Part shown: positions 1-5,630 of the stretch, piece after piece
Numbering within the stretch: position 1 is the stretch's first letter
How the letters are laid out: each line of letters starts with the position of its first letter
NCBI GenBank assembly: GCA_002698885.1
Contig: PAAH01000008.1
Span: 36,265-42,071 of the forward strand
Length of the DNA stretch: 5,807 nt
DNA from: Nitrososphaerota archaeon
Lineage (GTDB): Archaea > Thermoproteota > Nitrososphaeria > Nitrososphaerales > Nitrosopumilaceae
Direction of reading: 5' to 3'
Notes under the pieces: generated by a model
Seen by the model: only the letters and a program-made list of their open reading frames with translations
The model's database searches: none
Told to the model about the DNA's origin: nothing
Made by a program: the position numbers and the translations under genes

Positions 1-212
1 ACAACATCGAATTCATGAATTCCATTTTCTAATTCACCTTTTGCATATAACATCAAAAATGTATCACCGCCAGTTGGACTCAATGGGATAAAAGAACAGA
101 CATATCCTTTGTACGAATTTATTGGCATTGTATTTTTCATGGGTGGTGCAACTGATGCAAGATACATGAACATATCTTCTATATTTTCAAATTCTTCATA
201 TTCAACGTTCAT
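1..212 (-). CDS. Unknown protein, N-terminal 70 residues (runs off window)
   Basis: An open leftward frame begins with ATG at 212-210 and stays open to the window edge, giving 70 codons that start MNVEYEEFENIEDMFMYLAS. The visible part has an acidic N-terminus (many Glu/Asp in the first 14 residues), no signal peptide or membrane segment, and a middle section (about residues 33-58) rich in hydrophobic and aromatic residues that could be a small alpha/beta cytosolic fold. I do not recognise the family and assign no function. A TATA-like element at 232-241 is centred about 24-26 bases upstream, so the message is probably leaderless. The gene lies 37 bases downstream of the CFI-box gene on the same strand, so some read-through is possible. 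The reading frame and start are fairly secure; the product is unknown. Confidence 0.7.
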   Translation of the reverse strand, partial: MNVEYEEFENIEDMFMYLASVAPPMKNTMPINSYKGYVCSFIPLSPTGGDTFLMLYAKGELENGIHEFDV

Positions 213-231
213 GATGATGAATATATTTTAG

Positions 232-241
232 AATATAATAA
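232..241 (-). promoter_or_regulatory. TATA-like element for the partial gene at 1-212
   Basis: The minus strand reads TTATTATATT here, centred about 24-26 bases before the ATG at 212. That is the spacing expected of an archaeal TATA box feeding a leaderless transcript. The whole gap is AT-rich, so this is a weak call. Confidence 0.35.
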
Positions 242-249
242 CTTAAAGA

Positions 250-1068
250 TTATTTTCTTCTATTTTTGAGTGCAATTATGACAACTGCTGGGGCTACAAA
301 GTACATTCCAATGTTTAGCATGATTATTCCAATTCCATAGCCGAGCATTTCTTGTTCTGTGTCAATGTCAACATAGTTGAGTATGGTTAGTGATGTTAGT
401 AATGGTGTTAATCCAACCTTTACTACTTCTTTGAATACTGGATTCTCTCTTTCATAATCTGCTACTGTTGGACTGAATGTATAGTAGAATGTGTTGAATG
501 CTGTCATGAATGATGTTCCAGATTGTGTTTGTAATACTGTATTATCACGAATTTCTCTCAAGAACTGTACTTGTGGAGCCATCTCAGAGCCATATGCTGC
601 AGTTGCAATTAGGCAGCCACCACCTTCAGTAGATTCAGGTTCGGTAGTTACTATTTGCTCGTCTCCAACATTAATTGTAAAAACAGTTGTCTCTAATGGA
701 ATTGGTTGGAATAATATTCCCTCCATGTCAATTATTACCATATGTTCACCTGGTGATGTAAACTCTACAGGAATCTTAACTTCTCCAAGTGAGGTATGTG
801 TCAACGGAATTGGTCCAAATATGTTCTCACCATCTTTTACTACTTTAACCGTATAGTCAATATGTTCTTGAATCTTATTCGTCATGGGATTTATCCAACC
901 TATGTACAATTTTGATATAGAATCTGATTCTTCAACTGATAATCCAATTTTCAATGTCCCCTGCTCTGATGACAATATCTGCTCATAATCTTCTGGAAGA
1001 AGAGGTGCAGCAGCAAATGCTGGAGACACTAAGAATGGTACCAAGAATAATGCAAATAGAATTTTCAT
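250..1068 (-). CDS. Exported CFI-box C-terminal domain protein, membrane-anchored
   Basis: 272 residues. Residues 1-19 are a signal peptide (MKILFALFLVPFLVSPAFA, cleavage after AFA). Residues 30-135 look like an extracytoplasmic beta-rich domain. An acidic/Gly linker (143-151) leads to C152 in the motif GGGCLIATAAYGS, the hallmark of the CFI-box C-terminal module, followed by VQFLREIRDNTVL (168-180), which is also typical of it. The C-terminus has a moderately hydrophobic stretch (about 216-231) and a clear membrane helix (about 242-267), ending in the basic tail KNRRK. This suggests an envelope protein anchored at its C-terminus; the module's biochemical role is not established to my knowledge. 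The start is supported by the signal peptide at residue 1 and a TATA-like box at the leaderless distance. It is divergent from the secreted repeat-protein gene at 1163. Confidence 0.85.
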   Translation of the reverse strand: MKILFALFLVPFLVSPAFAAAPLLPEDYEQILSSEQGTLKIGLSVEESDSISKLYIGWINPMTNKIQEHIDYTVKVVKDGENIFGPIPLTHTSLGEVKIPVEFTSPGEHMVIIDMEGILFQPIPLETTVFTINVGDEQIVTTEPESTEGGGCLIATAAYGSEMAPQVQFLREIRDNTVLQTQSGTSFMTAFNTFYYTFSPTVADYERENPVFKEVVKVGLTPLLTSLTILNYVDIDTEQEMLGYGIGIIMLNIGMYFVAPAVVIIALKNRRK

Positions 1069-1086
1069 AATTCATGGAAAATAATT

Positions 1087-1097
1087 GATAATAAAAA
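1087..1097 (-). promoter_or_regulatory. TATA-like element for the CFI-box gene
   Basis: The minus strand reads TTTTTATTATC, centred about 24 bases upstream of the ATG at 1068. This suggests transcription starting at or very near the start codon. No Shine-Dalgarno sequence is seen before that ATG, which fits a leaderless message. Confidence 0.45.
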
Positions 1098-1110
1098 CGA
1101 TGTTCATCCC

Positions 1111-1133
1111 ATGATTAGATTTTGTCGAATCAT
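1111..1133. promoter_or_regulatory. Inverted repeat between divergent promoters (possible operator)
   Basis: ATGATT (1111-1116) and AATCAT (1128-1133) form a perfect 6-base dyad with an 11-base spacer. It lies between the two outward-facing TATA elements and its right arm touches the TATA/BRE region of the gene at 1163, so a bound regulator could block that promoter. The arms are short and the region AT-rich, so chance is possible. Confidence 0.3.
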
Positions 1134-1140
1134 TAAATAG
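1132..1140 (+). promoter_or_regulatory. TATA box for the secreted repeat protein gene
   Basis: ATTAAATAG is centred 27 bases upstream of the TTG at 1163. This is the archaeal TATA spacing for a leaderless transcript and helps justify the TTG start, since no ATG or GTG lies in frame between the upstream stop (1112) and 1163. Confidence 0.55.
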
Positions 1141-1162
1141 GGATTTTCAAATAGTCTACGTA

Positions 1163-2818
1163 TTGTATTACAAAATTTTGATATTGTCACTAATTGCAAT
1201 TACAGCAATTCCGTTGTTAGTTGACAATGTATTTGCTCATGGACTTGGTGGTGATGTGGCACCTCCATTAAGTTTTGGCGGAATGGAGGTAACAGTATTT
1301 ACACAACTTGATCCTTCAGACATTACCGTAGGTAAGGTAGATTCTGCTAATCTTTCCGTTAGATTCTATGATACATTAACTGATGTTAATCTTGATCAGG
1401 TTACATATCGTGTTGAATTGTGGCGTTCAGGTGATCTTTTGGCACGAAGTTTGTTTTATGATAAAGATGGTACTCTAGACATCGAAATCAAACCAAAATT
1501 TGGTTGTAGTGCAGATAAGTTATGGAAATGTACACAATATTATGGTGAGATAGAAGGAACAAGTGGCGGTTTGTTTGCACGAGGTGAAGGTAGACCCGTA
1601 GTTGATGGACCAATTTTTGACAAAGGTGGATTATACAATATCAAAGTAGACATTGAAGGTGCAACTAGTCCCAAAATTTTAGTTGCAGAACCATTAAGTT
1701 TTGAAACATTTGTTAGTATTGCACAAGAACAAGACTTTCTCATACAAACTGCATCAGCAGAAGAGCTTCCTGTTACTGTAAAAACATACTATGATGATGT
1801 AGAAAATTTTGCATATAACAAGTCTTCACATAAAATTTCATTTAAAATGCCATTTGATTGGACACCAGAATATGTAGAACTAGTTCAAGTTGTACATCAA
1901 GAAATACGCGTTCCAAAATCATTTGATCCTTACAGTGCTGAAACTTCCTTTGTAGGATATGTTGATGGAGTTAAAGTAGACCAGAGAGCATTACTAATTG
2001 ATCCATATTCATCAGAAACTGAAAATATAGTACACTTTTTGATTACAGGAAATGAACTAAAGCGAATTAATGATGAGTTAGGTCCAAGTCACCAAACAAG
2101 TGGTGAAATGTTTTTTGAATTAATGCCAGAAGGTGTCGTCCAAAAAAATTCATTTAATGTAGCATTTGAAAATGGATATACTGCCTTTATTGCTTGGGAA
2201 ACAAAATATGGTGCAGGACAGGAAATTCCATTTGAATTCTCATTTTTCAATGCAGACGGTAAGTTGGTAAAGGATGCAATTTACGCATTCGCACTATCAG
2301 ATCCACAAGGAAAACAATTCAATGTTGTAACAGGTGATAATCCAGAGCAATTCGTTGGTGTTAAAGCAGTTGAAGGAATATCCACAGAACCAATTTACAT
2401 TCCAACTGAAGGAATGTACACACTTTATCTTACCCTGACAGGTGAAGGATTTTTCAATTATGATACGTTTTATGCTGGGCAGCATATCTTTGAAGTAGGT
2501 TCTGCTGGTTCATCTACTTCCAATTCAACTGTTCCAGTCTCTAATGTAGTTTCAATTCCTGACTGGGTCAAAAATAATGCTGGATGGTGGGCAGCAGGTG
2601 AAATTGATGATAATACATTCGCTAATGGAATTGAATACATGATTAAAGTTGAGATTATTTTAGTTCCAGTAACCGAAAGTGGTGCTGAAAAACAAGATGC
2701 TGTAATTCCTGATTGGGTCAAAACCAATGCTGGATGGTGGGCAGCAGGTGAAATTGATGATAATACATTTGCTAATGGAATTCAGTATTTGATAAAAGAA
2801 GGAATAATTGCAGTTTAG
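1163..2818 (+). CDS. Secreted protein with two C-terminal IPDWVK/GWW repeats
   Basis: 551 residues. The start is TTG; no ATG exists in frame upstream before the stop at 1112, and this start places a complete signal peptide (1-25, ending VFA) at the N-terminus. The mature chain would begin with His26 ([10 protein letters not shown]). Residues 40-185 hold a beta-rich domain with only two cysteines, C115 and C123, a likely disulfide. Residues 200-445 look like further beta-sandwich-type extracytoplasmic segments. A Ser/Thr/Asn-rich linker (446-462) leads to two tandem ~37-residue repeats, 465-502 and 515-551, each starting [20 protein letters not shown]. This repeat is common in exported thaumarchaeal proteins and recalls a cell-wall or S-layer attachment module, but I know of no proven function. 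There is no C-terminal membrane helix, so it is secreted or wall-bound. The gene as a whole is a thaumarchaeal exported protein of unknown role. Confidence 0.85.
   Translation: MYYKILILSLIAITAIPLLVDNVFAHGLGGDVAPPLSFGGMEVTVFTQLDPSDITVGKVDSANLSVRFYDTLTDVNLDQVTYRVELWRSGDLLARSLFYDKDGTLDIEIKPKFGCSADKLWKCTQYYGEIEGTSGGLFARGEGRPVVDGPIFDKGGLYNIKVDIEGATSPKILVAEPLSFETFVSIAQEQDFLIQTASAEELPVTVKTYYDDVENFAYNKSSHKISFKMPFDWTPEYVELVQVVHQEIRVPKSFDPYSAETSFVGYVDGVKVDQRALLIDPYSSETENIVHFLITGNELKRINDELGPSHQTSGEMFFELMPEGVVQKNSFNVAFENGYTAFIAWETKYGAGQEIPFEFSFFNADGKLVKDAIYAFALSDPQGKQFNVVTGDNPEQFVGVKAVEGISTEPIYIPTEGMYTLYLTLTGEGFFNYDTFYAGQHIFEVGSAGSSTSNSTVPVSNVVSIPDWVKNNAGWWAAGEIDDNTFANGIEYMIKVEIILVPVTESGAEKQDAVIPDWVKTNAGWWAAGEIDDNTFANGIQYLIKEGIIAV
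2555..2815 (+). repeat. Direct repeat encoding tandem IPDWVK modules (150-base offset)
   Basis: The segments starting at 2555 and 2705 are nearly identical for about 78 bases (to 2632 and 2782), with only about four mismatches, and then diverge. Each codes for one C-terminal repeat module of the secreted protein. Conservation of synonymous positions suggests a recent internal duplication or gene conversion. Confidence 0.85.
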
Positions 2819-2823
2819 GTTAC

Positions 2824-3753
2824 TTAGAAACCGTCTTTGTTAAGAATTAAACCAAGCAATGCAGCTCGTGTAAACTTGCCATACTCTGCTTGTTTGAAAT
2901 ATTTTGCATGTGGTGATGAATCAACATCAGAAGAAATTTCATCTAAACGTGGTAGTGGGTGTAAGATAATTGCATCATCTTTCATTTTTTTGATTATGTC
3001 TTGACCAATCACATAACTTCCCTTTACTTTCATGTATTCTTCTTCATCAGGAAATCTCTCTTTCTGGATTCTTGTTACGTATAGAACATCTAGATCTTCT
3101 ATGTATTCGTCAAGACTAGTAGATTCTGTGTACGATAGTCCTTTTTTAATATCATAAGTGGAATCAGAACGAATTTTTAATGATTCAGGTGATATTAGAT
3201 GAACATCAACATCGTAGTTTCCAAGCCCATACAATAATGAATAGACTGTTCGTCCATACTTGAGGTCACCAATAATTCCAATCTTTAATCCATCAATTTT
3301 TTGTTTTTCTTTTCTTATAGTATAAAGATCCTGTATTGCTTGCGTTGGATGCTCTTCAGTACCACTTCCTCCATTAATCAGTGGTTTTTCTGAAATTTCT
3401 GCTGCATATCTGCTTGAACCGTCCAATGAATTTCTTAAAACCAAAACATCGGAATAGCCAGCCATTATTTTTACAGTGTCTGCAAGACTTTCTCCCTTTT
3501 GTATTGATGATGAATTTGCATCAGCAATTCCAAATGAAGTTCCACCAATCAGAGCCATTGCAGCCTGAAAACTAAGACGAGTTCTAGTACTAGGTTCAAA
3601 AAACAAATATCCCAATGCTTTACCTCTTGCAATTTCCCTTCTTTGAGATGATTCCATTTCAAGAATTTTATCTGTCTCAGAATAGATTACCTCAAGTTGA
3701 GCCTTGTCAAGATCCTGAATTGAGATTATATCCTTATTGAAGAAATCGTTCAT
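2824..3753 (-). CDS. pyrB: Aspartate carbamoyltransferase, catalytic subunit
   Basis: 309 residues, normal for the family. It condenses carbamoyl phosphate with L-aspartate to N-carbamoyl-aspartate, the first committed step of pyrimidine synthesis, in the cytosol. The carbamoyl-phosphate loop STRTR is at 55-59, and K86 in QKGES is the lysine donated to a neighbouring active site. R107, H135 and Q138 (HPTQ), R168 and R228 match the known active-site set, and HPLPR is at 265-269. No key residue is missing. The partner regulatory gene pyrI is divergent, 40 bases away, so the two are not co-transcribed as they are in the E. coli pyrBI operon. The ATG at 3753 is supported by a TATA box about 27 bases upstream. 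The stop is five bases from the stop of the convergent secreted-protein gene. Confidence 0.97.
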   Translation of the reverse strand: MNDFFNKDIISIQDLDKAQLEVIYSETDKILEMESSQRREIARGKALGYLFFEPSTRTRLSFQAAMALIGGTSFGIADANSSSIQKGESLADTVKIMAGYSDVLVLRNSLDGSSRYAAEISEKPLINGGSGTEEHPTQAIQDLYTIRKEKQKIDGLKIGIIGDLKYGRTVYSLLYGLGNYDVDVHLISPESLKIRSDSTYDIKKGLSYTESTSLDEYIEDLDVLYVTRIQKERFPDEEEYMKVKGSYVIGQDIIKKMKDDAIILHPLPRLDEISSDVDSSPHAKYFKQAEYGKFTRAALLGLILNKDGF

Positions 3754-3762
3754 CCTTCAACC

Positions 3763-3770
3763 ATTTATAG
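3763..3770 (+). promoter_or_regulatory. TATA box for pyrI
   Basis: ATTTATAG is centred 27 bases before the ATG at 3794, giving a leaderless pyrI message. It lies 10-17 bases upstream of the pyrB start codon, inside the region the pyrB initiation complex would cover. Confidence 0.55.
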
Positions 3771-3775
3771 AGCCA

Positions 3776-3785
3776 GATATACAAA
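3776..3785 (-). promoter_or_regulatory. TATA box for pyrB
   Basis: The minus strand reads TTTGTATATC, centred 27 bases upstream of the pyrB ATG (3753). It sits only about 14 bases from the pyrI TATA box on the other strand, so the two core promoters overlap. Confidence 0.55.
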
Positions 3786-3793
3786 CCATACTA

Positions 3794-4261
3794 ATGGAAC
3801 AGTCTGACCTGATTGTTAGGCGTATCAAAGATGGTACAGTAATAGACCATATCAACGAAGGTAAGGGTCTCCAAGTGCTACAAGCCTTAGATATTGATGG
3901 TAGAAGGGGAAATGTCATTACTATTGCTCTAAACATGCCTAGTGGAAAGCTGAAAAAGAAAGACATGATAAAAGTTGAGGGAAGATTCCTTGAAGACGAT
4001 GATACCAACAAACTTGCAGTAATTGCCCCATCATCAACTGTCAACATAATCAAAGACTACAAACTTGTTGAAAAGAGACGTGTCTCATTACCAAATGAAA
4101 TTGATAGAATTTTTAGATGCTCCAATCCTGATTGTGTCACAAACAGCAATGAACGTATTGAATCAATCATGGATGTAATGGATAAAGAAACTCTCATACT
4201 AAAATGCAGATACTGTAGCAGATTATTAGATGTCAGTAAGATAAAATACCAAAATCAATAG
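3794..4261 (+). CDS. pyrI: Aspartate carbamoyltransferase, regulatory subunit
   Basis: 155 residues, close to the E. coli protein in length. It binds nucleotide effectors and holds the catalytic trimers together in the holoenzyme. The N-terminal nucleotide-binding domain has GTVIDHI with D18/H19, plus K60 and K94 matching known effector-site lysines. The C-terminal zinc site is C109, C114, C138 and C141 (CX4C-X23-CX2C), the same numbers as in E. coli. A longer frame opens at 3737, but its extra 19 codons overlap pyrB and contain the TATA box, and the family's N-terminus matches MEQSDLIVRRIKDGT, so 3794 is chosen. Allosteric control is inferred from the conserved residues; the sequence alone does not show which nucleotide acts. 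Confidence 0.96.
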   Translation: MEQSDLIVRRIKDGTVIDHINEGKGLQVLQALDIDGRRGNVITIALNMPSGKLKKKDMIKVEGRFLEDDDTNKLAVIAPSSTVNIIKDYKLVEKRRVSLPNEIDRIFRCSNPDCVTNSNERIESIMDVMDKETLILKCRYCSRLLDVSKIKYQNQ

Positions 4262-4264
4262 AAA

Positions 4265-4270
4265 TTTTTT
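4265..4270 (+). terminator. Possible T-rich terminator after pyrI
   Basis: A run of six T begins four bases after the pyrI stop, followed by another T-rich stretch (4278-4284). Archaeal termination needs little more than such T tracts. The 76-base gap between the convergent pyrI and atpK genes holds no ORF or RNA gene that I can see. Confidence 0.35.
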
Positions 4271-4337
4271 AAGATAATATTTTCTTAGTTGCTGATTCTA
4301 AATATTAACATTAATTGTCTATGGAAAATTTGACTAA

Positions 4338-4655
4338 TTATTGTCCTAGAATAATAAACATCATTACAATACCGTAAATAGCAATTGATTCTACCATTCC
4401 GATAAAGATGAATACTTTGGATTGTAATGCTGGGTTTTCAGTAATTACTGCTAAACCGGCAGAACCGACATAACCCAAGCCAATTCCTGCACCCATTGCA
4501 GCAAGTCCAAATGCAAGACCAGCACCAATAAGTTTTGATCCATCAGATGACCCTAAATCACCAGCGGCTTCTTCTGCATATGCTACACTTGCTAAACCTG
4601 AAATTGATATTGCTAGTGTTGCAAGAAGTAAAACCGGGAGTATTCTCATTTGCAT
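4338..4655 (-). CDS. atpK: A-type ATP synthase proteolipid subunit K (c-ring)
   Basis: 105 residues. This is the membrane ring subunit that carries ions during rotation of the A-type ATP synthase. Residues 1-27 form a signal-like hydrophobic leader ending in VAYA, followed by a short acidic/Gly stretch and two membrane helices (about 42-70 and 80-103) joined by the polar loop TENPALQSK. The Gly/Ala-rich helix 1 (GAGLAFGLAAMGAGIGLGY) and the ion-binding carboxylate E89 in FIGMVESIAIYG are family hallmarks. It is a single-hairpin, one-carboxylate form. Two ATGs two codons apart (4655 and 4649) are both possible; the TATA box suits either. It lies 44 bases downstream of the small ORF on the same strand, so it may be reached by the atp operon as well as by its own promoter. 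Confidence 0.93.
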   Translation of the reverse strand: MQMRILPVLLLATLAISISGLASVAYAEEAAGDLGSSDGSKLIGAGLAFGLAAMGAGIGLGYVGSAGLAVITENPALQSKVFIFIGMVESIAIYGIVMMFIILGQ

Positions 4656-4672
4656 TTTTTGCTTTTTTCAGA

Positions 4673-4684
4673 CTATATTTAAAT
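4673..4684 (-). promoter_or_regulatory. Strong TATA box for atpK
   Basis: The minus strand reads ATTTAAATATAG, the best match to the archaeal TATA consensus in the window. It is centred about 24 bases before the first atpK ATG and 30 before the second. A dedicated promoter fits the need for many more c-ring copies than other ATP synthase subunits. Confidence 0.65.
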
Positions 4685-4699
4685 CAACAGTTAATTCGT

Positions 4700-4831
4700 C
4701 TAGATCTGATCCAGAGTTTTCTTTTTGAATCCGTCAAGGTCTTTTTTTATACTTTGAGAAAAATCATCATGTTCTTTTTCTAAAGCCTTTTTAGACTGAT
4801 CTAATAGTTTTTTAATTTCATCTTTACCCAT
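4700..4831 (-). CDS. Small charged helical protein coupled to atpD (43 aa)
   Basis: A complete 43-codon frame on the minus strand starts with ATG at 4831-4829 and stops at 4702-4700. Its ATG overlaps the last base of the atpD stop (TAATG), the classic arrangement for translational coupling, and GGAG lies about a dozen bases upstream inside atpD. The protein begins MGKDEIKKLLDQSKKALEKE and is very rich in Lys, Asp and Glu with regularly spaced Leu/Ile, so it should be one amphipathic helix or short coiled coil, with no membrane segment or signal. Position and character suggest an accessory ATP synthase component, perhaps a minimal analogue of the coiled-coil peripheral-stalk H subunit (about 100 residues in other archaea), but I do not recognise it by sequence. 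It might also be a remnant of a longer gene. Confidence 0.65.
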   Translation of the reverse strand: MGKDEIKKLLDQSKKALEKEHDDFSQSIKKDLDGFKKKTLDQI

Positions 4832-5463
4832 TATTCTCTCTTCTCCATTGAAGCCTTTACTTTTTTTAATCTTGCGAATTCTTCTCTTTCCCTCTCCTCA
4901 AGAGTTGCCAAAATGTACCTCACCCTTTGGGTATATTGAGGAATTATGATATTTTCTAATGCATTCAGCAATTTTTGGGTCTTTTCAAGTGCCTTCGCAA
5001 GGCTAAAAATCGAGTTTTCAAATTCAGCTGCCTTGCAAATTTTTGGTAGTAATTCTTTGATTTGTTTCGCACCACGATCAATTGATGCATTAGTATCAGC
5101 AAATCCATATGGCATTGATTTTGTATCTTTTTCAGTAACACTAAGTACAGGAATTGTAACGTCAACAACTCGCTTTATTCCTGATTCAACTTGCATTACT
5201 GCTGGAGTTGTCTGTGCAACAGAATCCACAGTTGAAACTCCTAACGATAAATATGATTCATTTACTGATTTGTAAATATCTTGTAATGGATCCCAAATTC
5301 CACCTCTGGTTTTTTGGGCTTCGGTAATCATTTCTTCAATATTTTTTAGTAAGACTTTTCGCTTATCATCTAGAATTTTCTGGACCATTGTAGCAACTTG
5401 TGTTGATCGCTTGTACTTGAATAATTCAATCTTTGTCGCAACAACATTCTGCCCAAAAGACAT
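4831..5463 (-). CDS. atpD: A-type ATP synthase subunit D (central stalk)
   Basis: 210 residues, normal for the V/A-type D family. It forms the rotating central shaft inside the A3B3 head. The N-terminal helix (TKIELFKYKRSTQVATMVQ, about 10-28, then KILDDKRKVLL) and the C-terminal helix (ALEKTQKLLNALENIIIPQY and LEEREREEFARLKKVK, about 157-204) are the two long antiparallel helices of the shaft, with a globular part between. The ATG at 5463 follows the atpB stop by 10 bases, with AAGGAG at the end of atpB as a possible but rather distant ribosome site. The gene is therefore the second member of an atpB-atpD-small ORF transcription unit. Confidence 0.95.
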   Translation of the reverse strand: MSFGQNVVATKIELFKYKRSTQVATMVQKILDDKRKVLLKNIEEMITEAQKTRGGIWDPLQDIYKSVNESYLSLGVSTVDSVAQTTPAVMQVESGIKRVVDVTIPVLSVTEKDTKSMPYGFADTNASIDRGAKQIKELLPKICKAAEFENSIFSLAKALEKTQKLLNALENIIIPQYTQRVRYILATLEEREREEFARLKKVKASMEKRE

Positions 5464-5473
5464 TTAGAATTTC

Positions 5474-5596
5474 TTACTCCTTGTAGTATTGCTCTATGAA
5501 CTTGTCTTTGACTTTAGTAAGCTCGTTTTTAGGTAGATTAGAAATAGTATTCCATTGTAGTCCTAGTGTGGGTCTGTTTCGTCTCTCCGGCTTTTC
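5474..5596 (-). pseudogene. atpB: A-type ATP synthase subunit B, C-terminal fragment, broken upstream
   Basis: The last 41 codons before TAA (5476-5474) read RNRPTLGLQWNTISNLPKNE and then LTKVKDKFIEQYYKE. This fits the C-terminal helical domain of A-type ATP synthase subunit B, the non-catalytic head subunit, and its place directly ahead of atpD is the usual order. Going upstream, the frame meets an in-frame TGA at 5599-5597, and the expected rest of AtpB does not follow. Dropping two bases from the GAGAGA at 5582-5587 would join this frame to another that is open upstream, but that frame soon runs into low-complexity repeats and does not resemble AtpB. I read this as a normal gene cut by a sequence-assembly or cloning junction near 5590-5630, not as a natural pseudogene. 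Confidence 0.6.
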
Positions 5597-5630
5597 TCAG
5601 ACTCCCAAAATAATATGCAGATATCATTTA

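Noticed and set aside
9..22. Perfect 14-base palindrome GAATTCATGAATTC
   Set aside because: It lies inside the coding frame of the partial gene, encodes ordinary residues and has no promoter context, so it is probably chance.
491..856. 121-codon plus-strand frame opposite the CFI-box gene
   Set aside because: It is a mirror of a well-supported gene: the translation shows no domain, promoter or ribosome site, and the opposite strand has a signal peptide and a recognised motif.
2297..2727. Two minus-strand frames (62 and 85 codons) opposite the secreted protein
   Set aside because: They are antisense to the signal-peptide protein and its repeats, with no supporting signals.
3737..3793. Longer pyrI start at 3737
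   Set aside because: The extra 19 residues overlap pyrB and the TATA box, and the family N-terminus matches a start at 3794.
3757..4053. 98-codon minus-strand frame opposite pyrI
   Set aside because: It is antisense to a gene with intact zinc ligands and effector residues, and its composition is typical of a shadow frame.
4262..4337. Possible small RNA or gene between pyrI and atpK
   Set aside because: There is only AT-rich sequence with T runs, no stable hairpin visible by eye and no ORF of useful length.
4535..4783. 82-codon plus-strand frame across the atpK promoter
   Set aside because: It lies opposite atpK, its promoter and the small ORF; its Leu/Phe-rich translation reflects poly-T and antisense codons.
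4946..5275. 109-codon plus-strand frame opposite atpD
   Set aside because: It is a shadow of a clearly recognised ATP synthase gene.
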